DNA from: Janthinobacterium rivuli
GTDB taxonomy: Bacteria; Pseudomonadota; Gammaproteobacteria; Burkholderiales; Burkholderiaceae_D
Assembly: GCF_029690045.1 (NCBI RefSeq)
Contig: NZ_CP121464.1
Span: 3,038,001-3,102,000, forward strand
Direction of reading: 5' to 3'
Length of the DNA: 64,000 nucleotides
Positions 58,712-64,000 of the stretch are shown in pieces. A model generated the notes under the pieces. It had not been told where the DNA came from, did not search any database, and saw only the letters and a program-made list of their open reading frames with translations. How positions within the stretch are numbered: the first letter of the stretch is position 1; each line of letters begins with the position of its first letter. The translations under genes and the position numbers were made by a program.

Positions 58712-59710
58712 CTACAGGCCAAGCATGGCAAGCTCATGTTGCGGGTAGCGCGCGCCCTGCACGCTGACGGGCGTGATGGCCGCGCCGATGGCGGCCAGCT
58801 CGGTGTCGCTCAGGGATATCTGCGCGGCGGCCACGTTCTCTTCCAGGTGCGCCAGGCCGCGGGCGCCCGGTATCGGCACGATGTCAGTACCTTGCGCCAG
58901 CAGCCAGGCCAGCGCCAGCTGGGCCGCCGTGGCGCCGCGCGCGGCCGCCAGGCGCTGCAGTTCGGCAACGAGATGGGCATTGGCCGCCATCGCGGGCGGC
59001 TGGAAGCGGGGCAGGCTGTGGCGGTAGTCGTCTGGCGCCAAGGTGGCGCTGGAGTTCAGCTGACCCGTCAAAAATCCCCGGCCCAGCGGGCTGTAGGGCA
59101 CGAAGCCGACGCCGAGGGCGCGACAGGCGGGCAGCACATCGGCTTCCACGTCGCGGCTCCACAGCGAATACTCGGACTGCACCGCCGCGATCGGGTGCAC
59201 TGCGTGGGCGCGGCGCAGGGTGGCGGCCGACACTTCCGACAGCCCCAGGTGGCGCACCTTGCCCGCCCGCACCAGCTCCGCCATGGCGCCGACCACGTCT
59301 TCGATGGGCACGGCGGGATCCACGCGGTGCTGGTACAGCAAGTCGATGCACTCGATGCCCAGCCTGGACAGCGACGCTTCCACGGCTTGGACAATGTGCT
59401 CGGGGCGGCTGTCGACACCGGCCATGCGTTCCACGCCCTGGCCGTGGGGCAATATCCTGAAGCCAAACTTGGTGGCGATGTGGACCTTGCCGCGCAGCTG
59501 CTTCAGGGCGCGGCCTACCAAGTCCTCATTGGCGTAGGGGCCGTAGACTTCCGCCGTGTCGATCAGGGTCACGCCCAGTTCCACGGCGCGGTGCAGCACG
59601 CGCAGCGAGCTGGCCTCGTCCGCGCCGCCGTAGGCAAAGCTCATGCCCATGCAGCCCAGGCCGATGGGGGCGACGCGCAGGCCGGAGTGGCCCAGTGTTC
59701 TGTGTTCCAT
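58712..59710 (-). CDS. Aldo/keto reductase
   Basis: The 332-residue NADPH-dependent TIM-barrel enzyme has the N-terminal LGHSGLRVAPIGLGCMGMSFAYG and the catalytic tetrad parts DTAEVYGPYANEDLVGRAL (Asp, Tyr), HIATKFGF (Lys) and DLLYQHRVDP (His). The cofactor site is IPIPGARGLAHLEEN-like, here written VPIPGARG. It resembles the YakC/AKR13 group. The ATG at 59710 has aagga 6 bases upstream, better than the ATG at 59716. It is divergent from a LysR gene that likely regulates it. Confidence 0.93.
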   Translation of the reverse strand: MEHRTLGHSGLRVAPIGLGCMGMSFAYGGADEASSLRVLHRAVELGVTLIDTAEVYGPYANEDLVGRALKQLRGKVHIATKFGFRILPHGQGVERMAGVDSRPEHIVQAVEASLSRLGIECIDLLYQHRVDPAVPIEDVVGAMAELVRAGKVRHLGLSEVSAATLRRAHAVHPIAAVQSEYSLWSRDVEADVLPACRALGVGFVPYSPLGRGFLTGQLNSSATLAPDDYRHSLPRFQPPAMAANAHLVAELQRLAAARGATAAQLALAWLLAQGTDIVPIPGARGLAHLEENVAAAQISLSDTELAAIGAAITPVSVQGARYPQHELAMLGL

Positions 59711-59809
59711 TGTCATTCCTTTTCAAAAAAAGATGCAAGGAGTATGGGTGAAGCAACAGCATGCGATAAGATGGTTAATCCTGCATGTATTGCTGAATGA
59801 AACTCATGA

Positions 59810-60697
59810 ATGATGGCTGATCTGAACGAATTGGCGGCCTTTGCCGCCGTCGCCCGCCTGCGCAGCTTTCGCAAGGCGGCCCTGGAACGGGGCGTGTCCG
59901 CTTCCGCCCTCAGCCATGCGCTGCGCGCGCTGGAAGAGCGCCTGGGCGTGCGCCTGCTGAACCGCACCACGCGCAGCGTCACGCCGACCGAGGCAGGGCA
60001 GCAGCTCCTGGCGCGGCTGGCGCCTGCCATGCGCGAAATCGATGATGCCTTGCTGGACTTGAGCACCTTGCAGGATGTGCCCACAGGCAAGCTGCGCCTG
60101 AACGTGCCCCGTCCGGCCGCCAGGCTGCTGCTGGCGCCCATGCTGGCCAGTTTTGTCGCCCTCTATCCGCGCGTGCAGGTCGAAGTGGTCACCGATGACG
60201 GCATGATCGATATCGTGCGTGACGGTTTTGACGCGGGCATCCGCTTCGGCGAGCAGGTGGCGGCCGACATGATCGCCGTGCCCGTGGGCGCGCCGCAACC
60301 GTTCGTGGTGGTGGCGTCGCCCGCCTACCTGGCGGTGCATGGGGCGCCAAGCACGCCGCGCGGCTTGCTGGAGCACGCTTGCATAGGCCGGCGTTTCCCC
60401 AGCGGGCGCCAGTATGCGTGGGAGTTCGGGCAGGACGGGGAGGGTGTCAGCATCGCCGTCGGCGGCCCGCTGGTGTTCGACGATGATGAATTGATGCTGC
60501 GCGCGGCGCGCGATGGCGCGGGGCTGGCCTACGTGTACGAAGCCGATGCGCGTGCCGATATCGCGGCCGGGCGCCTGGCGTGCGTGCTGGAGCACTGCAT
60601 GCCGCCGCCGTCGCGCTACTTCCTGTATTACCCGAGCCGGCGGCAGATGCCGGCCGTGCTGCGCGCCTTTGTCGACATGCTGCGCGCGCCAGCGTAG
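59810..60697 (+). CDS. LysR-family transcriptional regulator
   Basis: The 295-residue regulator has an N-terminal winged helix (LNELAAFAAVARLRSFRKAAL...SALSHALRALEERLGVRLLNRTTRSVTPTEAG) and an effector-binding domain (LRLNVPRPAARLLLAPMLASFVALYPRVQVEVV). It belongs to the CrgA/DsdC-type branch often divergent from oxidoreductases. The 100-base region shared with the aldo/keto reductase gene is the expected operator. The ligand is unknown. Confidence 0.93.
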   Translation: MMADLNELAAFAAVARLRSFRKAALERGVSASALSHALRALEERLGVRLLNRTTRSVTPTEAGQQLLARLAPAMREIDDALLDLSTLQDVPTGKLRLNVPRPAARLLLAPMLASFVALYPRVQVEVVTDDGMIDIVRDGFDAGIRFGEQVAADMIAVPVGAPQPFVVVASPAYLAVHGAPSTPRGLLEHACIGRRFPSGRQYAWEFGQDGEGVSIAVGGPLVFDDDELMLRAARDGAGLAYVYEADARADIAAGRLACVLEHCMPPPSRYFLYYPSRRQMPAVLRAFVDMLRAPA

Positions 60698-61783
60698 TCA
60701 GCCGGCGGGCGGCGGCGCGGCATGTTCGACCGGCCACTTGACGGTAAACACGCTGCCGCCCGCCTTGCCACGCGTGCAGACGGCGCTGCCGCCGTGGGCG
60801 CGGGCGATGGCTTCGACCACGGCCAGTCCCAGGCCGCTGCCCGCGTTCAGGTCGACCCTGGCGCTGTCGCCGCGACGGAAGGCCTCGAATACGTGCGGCG
60901 CCAGTTCCTCTGCAATGCCGGGACCCGCATCCTCGACGCTCAGATAGTACTGGCCGGCCTGCACGCGGGTGCGCACGCGCAGCAGGCCCGGATGCGCATA
61001 GCGGCGCGCGTTGTCGAGCAGGGCCAGCACGATTTGCCGGATGCGCGCCGCGTCGCAGCAGACGGGATGGTCGGACAGGTGCAGTTGCAACGTAAAGCCC
61101 GCCGCTTCCATCTCTTGCGCCAGCAGGCGGCGCACTTCGCCGATTTCCAGGGTCAGGTCCGTCCACGCCATGCGCAGCTGCATGTGGCCGCTGTCGGCCA
61201 GGCTCAGGGTGCGCAAGTCCTCGATGAGCCGTCCCAGGTCTTCCACTTGCGCCAGCAGGCTGGAAAACGGCACTTCCTCGGGCTTGAAGACGCCGTCGAC
61301 GACGCCTTGCAAGGTGCCGCGCAGGATGGTCACGGGCGTGCGCAGTTCGTGCGCGATGGCCGCGTTCCACGTTTCGCTTTCCTTGGCGCCCCGCTGCAGG
61401 CGCTCGGCCATGCTGTTGAAATCGTCGACCAGCATGGCCGTCTCGCCCAGGCTGCGGTCGCCCGCGAAGGCGCGCGCGGACAGGTCGCCATGGGCCACGC
61501 GGCGCACGCTGTCCATCACGGAATTGATCGGTTTGAGGATGCGCGAAGCGAGCTTGAGGGCGAAAAAGGCGGCCAGGCCAAGGCCAAAGATGGTGATGGC
61601 GAAAATCCACAGCCATTCGACGGTGCTGGGCGACCAGTCGTCCGGCTCGGACAGCATGCCGGGATCGATCTTGAAGGCGATGGCAAAGAAGGTCCAGGAA
61701 CCGATCCAGATGATCAGGATGCTGCTGACCATCAGCACGGACATCGACAGGATGATTTGCCGGTTCAAGCCTGTGAAGCGCAT
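60698..61783 (-). CDS. Sensor histidine kinase (BaeS/AdeS-like)
   Basis: The 361-residue kinase has two membrane helices (IILSMSVLMVSSILIIWIGS; WLWIFAITIFGLGLAAFFALK) with a short periplasmic loop. A HAMP domain and H145 in AAIAHELRTPVTILRGTLQG follow. The ATPase boxes are LLDNARRYA, VEDAGPGI and GSGLGLAVVEAIARAHGG. The short loop suits sensing of membrane stress. It overlaps the regulator gene by one base. Position next to an RND operon suggests control of efflux, as for AdeRS. Confidence 0.93.
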   Translation of the reverse strand: MRFTGLNRQIILSMSVLMVSSILIIWIGSWTFFAIAFKIDPGMLSEPDDWSPSTVEWLWIFAITIFGLGLAAFFALKLASRILKPINSVMDSVRRVAHGDLSARAFAGDRSLGETAMLVDDFNSMAERLQRGAKESETWNAAIAHELRTPVTILRGTLQGVVDGVFKPEEVPFSSLLAQVEDLGRLIEDLRTLSLADSGHMQLRMAWTDLTLEIGEVRRLLAQEMEAAGFTLQLHLSDHPVCCDAARIRQIVLALLDNARRYAHPGLLRVRTRVQAGQYYLSVEDAGPGIAEELAPHVFEAFRRGDSARVDLNAGSGLGLAVVEAIARAHGGSAVCTRGKAGGSVFTVKWPVEHAAPPPAG

Positions 61784-62538
61784 CAGAAGTCGCTTTCCAG
61801 GCGATAGCCCACGCCGCGCAGGCTGGCTGGCATGTTCAGCACGCCCGCTTCTTCCAGCTTCTTGCGCAGCTTGCTGACGTGGCTGTCCACCGTGCGTTCC
61901 ATCGAATTGCTCTCGGGCATGCAGGACTCGAGCAACTCCAGGCGGCTGCAGACGCGGCGCGGCGTGCGCGCCAGGTGGGCCAGCAGGCGAAATTCCGTCA
62001 ATGTCAGGCTGAGCATGAGAGGCTGGGCCATGCCATCGCGCAGCACGCTGGCCACATAGGTTTCCTGGTCGATTTCGATGGGGCCGCAGCGCAGGCGCTG
62101 GCCGCCGACCGGGTGGTGGCGCACGCGCGAGCGGCGCAGCACGGCGGCCACGCGGGCCACCACTTCGGCCGGATTGAAAGGCTTGATGATGTAGTCGTCG
62201 GCGCCTACGCGCAGGGCGGCCAGCTTGTCGGCATCCTGGTCGCGGGCTGTGAGCATGATGACGGGCGTTTCGCCGCGCCGGCGCACTTCCGCCAGCACGC
62301 CCCAGCCATCGACCCTGGGCATTTGCACATCGAGCAGCAAGAGGTCCGGCGCCAATGCAAGGTGCTGGTTCAGCGCTTCCTGGCCATCGTGCGCGAAGGC
62401 CGTGCGGTAGCCGTCGCGCTCGAGGTAACCGGCGAGGATGCGGGCGATTTGCGGTTCATCTTCGGCGATCAGGACGAGGGCGGAAGGCGGCGTGGTGGCA
62501 AGGAAGGAGGGCTGGCTGGCGCTGTGATGATAGTTCAT
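61783..62538 (-). CDS. OmpR-family response regulator (BaeR/AdeR-like)
   Basis: The 251-residue regulator has a 20-residue lead, acidic residues in LIAEDEPQIARIL, phospho-acceptor D70 (LLLLDVQMPRVDG), K in YIIKPFNPAEVVARV and a C-terminal winged helix (LTEFRLLAHLARTPRRVCSRLELL...TVDSHVSKLRKKLEEAG). It is transcribed divergently from the RND adaptor gene, with 133 bases between them that probably hold its binding site. Confidence 0.93.
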   Translation of the reverse strand: MNYHHSASQPSFLATTPPSALVLIAEDEPQIARILAGYLERDGYRTAFAHDGQEALNQHLALAPDLLLLDVQMPRVDGWGVLAEVRRRGETPVIMLTARDQDADKLAALRVGADDYIIKPFNPAEVVARVAAVLRRSRVRHHPVGGQRLRCGPIEIDQETYVASVLRDGMAQPLMLSLTLTEFRLLAHLARTPRRVCSRLELLESCMPESNSMERTVDSHVSKLRKKLEEAGVLNMPASLRGVGYRLESDF

Positions 62539-62671
62539 CCAAATAGTCTAGCATTCTTCGCTGTCTCCATCGAATCTCCACATTTCTTTGACGGAACATC
62601 CACGTTGGCCTTCTATGCTCTTGTTATCTGTCGACCGGACTGCCGGTTGGGATCAGCCATAGAGAAAAGTC

Positions 62672-63829
62672 ATGCCAGTAAAGTACCTCACCAGGAAAAA
62701 CATGTTGATCGCCGCGGCACTGCTCAGCCTTGCCGCCTGTTCCAAACCCGCGACGGAAGAAGGCGCCGCGCCGCCCGCCGCCGTCACTGTGCTCAAGCTG
62801 CAAGCGGCGCCCGTCGTCCTCAGCGACGAATTGCCGGGCAGGGTGGTTGCCTTCCGCACGGCCGACATCCGCCCGCAGGTGGGCGGCATCGTACTGCGCC
62901 GCCAGTTCGAGCAGGGCGCCGAAGTGAAAGCGGGCCAGAAGCTGTTCCAGCTCAATCCCGCGCCATTCCAGGCGGACGTCGATTCGGCCGCCGCCACCCT
63001 GCAGCACGCGGTGGCCACGGCGAAGCGCGCCAGCAGCCAGGCCGACAGGTTAAAACCGCTGGTGGAAGCGGACGCCATCAGCCGCCAGGCGTATGACGAC
63101 GCCGTGGCCCAGCGCGAGCAAGCCGTGGCCACCGTGGCGCAGGCACGCGCGGCCCTGGCGCGGCGCCGCCTGGACCTGGCTTTTGCCAGCATCGAGGCGC
63201 CGATTGCCGGGCGCATCGGCTCCGAACTGGTGACGGAAGGCGCGCTCGTGGGCATGACGGATGCGACGCCGATGGCGCGCATCCAGCAGATCGACAAGGT
63301 GTACGTCGACGTGCGCCAGCCGGCCGCCGCGCTGGCCGCCTTGCAAGCCTCCGGTACCGGCGGCGCGGACAAGCTGCCCGTGACCATTTTGGGCGCGGAT
63401 GGCCAGCCGCATCCCGTCACGGGCCGCATCCTGTTCTCGGGCATCAGCGTCGATGCGGGTACGGGCGACGCCGTCGTCCGCGTGCTGGTCGACAATCCGC
63501 AGCGCCAGCTGCTGCCGGGCATGTTCGTGCGCGCCCGCATTGCCCGCGCCGTGCAGGCAAATGGCGTGCTGTTGCCGCAGCAAGCCGTCTTGCACAGCAG
63601 CGGCGGCCAGGCGCAGGCCTGGGTCCTCGATGGCACGAACAAAGCCAGCCTCAAAACCATCGCCGTGGGCGACGTGATCGAGCACCAGTACGTGGTCAAC
63701 GGCGGCTTGAAGGCCGGTGAAACCGTCGTCATCGAAGGCCAGGAACGCTTGCAGCCGGGCGCCACCGCCGCGCCGCAGCCGTGGAAGCCGGCCGTCGTGG
63801 CAACGGCGGCTGCCGCCAAGGCCCGTTGA
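62672..63829 (+). CDS. RND efflux periplasmic adaptor (AcrA/MexA/AdeA family)
   Basis: The 385-residue lipoprotein (lipobox LAAC, C23) links the inner-membrane pump and outer-membrane channel. It shows the lipoyl half-motifs (ELPGRVVAFRTADIRPQVGGIV; LDLAFASIEAPIAGRIG), an alpha-hairpin (LQHAVATAKRASSQADRLKPLVEADAISRQAYDDAVAQREQA) and the beta-barrel (VTGRILFSGISVDAGTG). It is the first gene of an operon with the pump gene 33 bases downstream, and is divergent from the two-component pair. Confidence 0.95.
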   Translation: MPVKYLTRKNMLIAAALLSLAACSKPATEEGAAPPAAVTVLKLQAAPVVLSDELPGRVVAFRTADIRPQVGGIVLRRQFEQGAEVKAGQKLFQLNPAPFQADVDSAAATLQHAVATAKRASSQADRLKPLVEADAISRQAYDDAVAQREQAVATVAQARAALARRRLDLAFASIEAPIAGRIGSELVTEGALVGMTDATPMARIQQIDKVYVDVRQPAAALAALQASGTGGADKLPVTILGADGQPHPVTGRILFSGISVDAGTGDAVVRVLVDNPQRQLLPGMFVRARIARAVQANGVLLPQQAVLHSSGGQAQAWVLDGTNKASLKTIAVGDVIEHQYVVNGGLKAGETVVIEGQERLQPGATAAPQPWKPAVVATAAAAKAR

Positions 63830-63862
63830 TGCCCACTTTGAATACAATGAAAGCCTAACGAC

Positions 63863-64000
63863 ATGCCTCAATTTTTCATTAACCGCCCCGTCTTTGCGTG
63901 GGTGGTGGCGGTCTTCATCGTCCTGTTCGGACTGATCGCCATACCGCAATTGCCGATTGCGCGTTTCCCTTCGGTGGCGCCGCCCAGCGTCAGCATCAGC
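63863..64000 (+). CDS. RND efflux pump inner-membrane subunit, N-terminus (partial)
   Basis: The first 46 codons (MPQFFINRPVFAWVVAVFIVLFGLIAIPQLPIARFPSVAPPSVSIS) match the invariant start of AcrB/AdeB-type pumps: the cytoplasmic N-terminus, transmembrane helix 1 and the beginning of the porter domain. The gene runs off the right edge. Family members are usually about 1,040 residues. Confidence 0.95.
   Translation, partial: MPQFFINRPVFAWVVAVFIVLFGLIAIPQLPIARFPSVAPPSVSIS

Overview
The window reads as a chromosomal segment of a GC-rich betaproteobacterium. Gene content and order (lpxB-rnhB-rRNA methyltransferase, ppsR/ppsA, smpB/ratA-rnfH, guaB-guaA) and protein flavour point to Burkholderiales, most likely Oxalobacteraceae such as Janthinobacterium or a close relative. 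This assignment is inferred from gene content, not from a database search.

Layout. (1) 1-14366 is a conserved core: the end of lpxB, rnhB, a SpoU-type rRNA methyltransferase, a small lower-GC cassette of two unknown genes, the PEP synthase regulator/enzyme pair ppsR/ppsA, a Dps protein, an NfeD plus stomatin pair, an H-NS-type protein, smpB, ratA-rnfH and guaB-guaA. (2) About 14349-51735 is a mosaic genomic island in the 3' end of guaA. It is marked by three copies of the guaA C-terminal codons (reading TIEWE-stop) at 14349, 25641 and 51647, and by the remains of a tyrosine integrase directly after guaA. Compartment A (14.4-25.6 kb) carries an orphan type VI secretion spike (VgrG), a DNase effector of apparent PoNe type, and four PoNi-type immunity genes interleaved with two displaced, core-less toxin tips. 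Compartment B (25.6-51.6 kb) carries a two-partner secretion / contact-dependent inhibition locus: a CdiB/ShlB-type outer-membrane transporter and a 6,755-residue CdiA-type exoprotein with a tandem triplication of a 2,034-bp unit. It continues with a putative immunity gene, a RAYT transposase with its own repeats, an orphan Tox-REase-7-like toxin tip with a putative immunity gene, and an IS110 remnant. (3) 51.7-64 kb returns to ordinary chromosome: an ankyrin protein, an MFS transporter, a CsgG / DUF4810 / DUF799 lipoprotein operon, a QseBC-like two-component system, a nitroreductase, an aldo/keto reductase with a divergent LysR regulator, and a BaeSR/AdeRS-like two-component system divergent from an RND efflux operon that runs off the window.

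How it fits together. The island is a competition locus with two delivery routes (T6SS spike cargo and CdiA stick). Each ends in a stockpile of immunity genes and broken toxin C-termini, as expected when toxin tips are repeatedly replaced and old immunity genes kept. The guaA 3' ends at the compartment borders suggest at least two integration events at one attachment site, after which the integrase decayed. The RAYT copy and its remnants sit at the module borders and are candidate agents or markers of the rearrangements.
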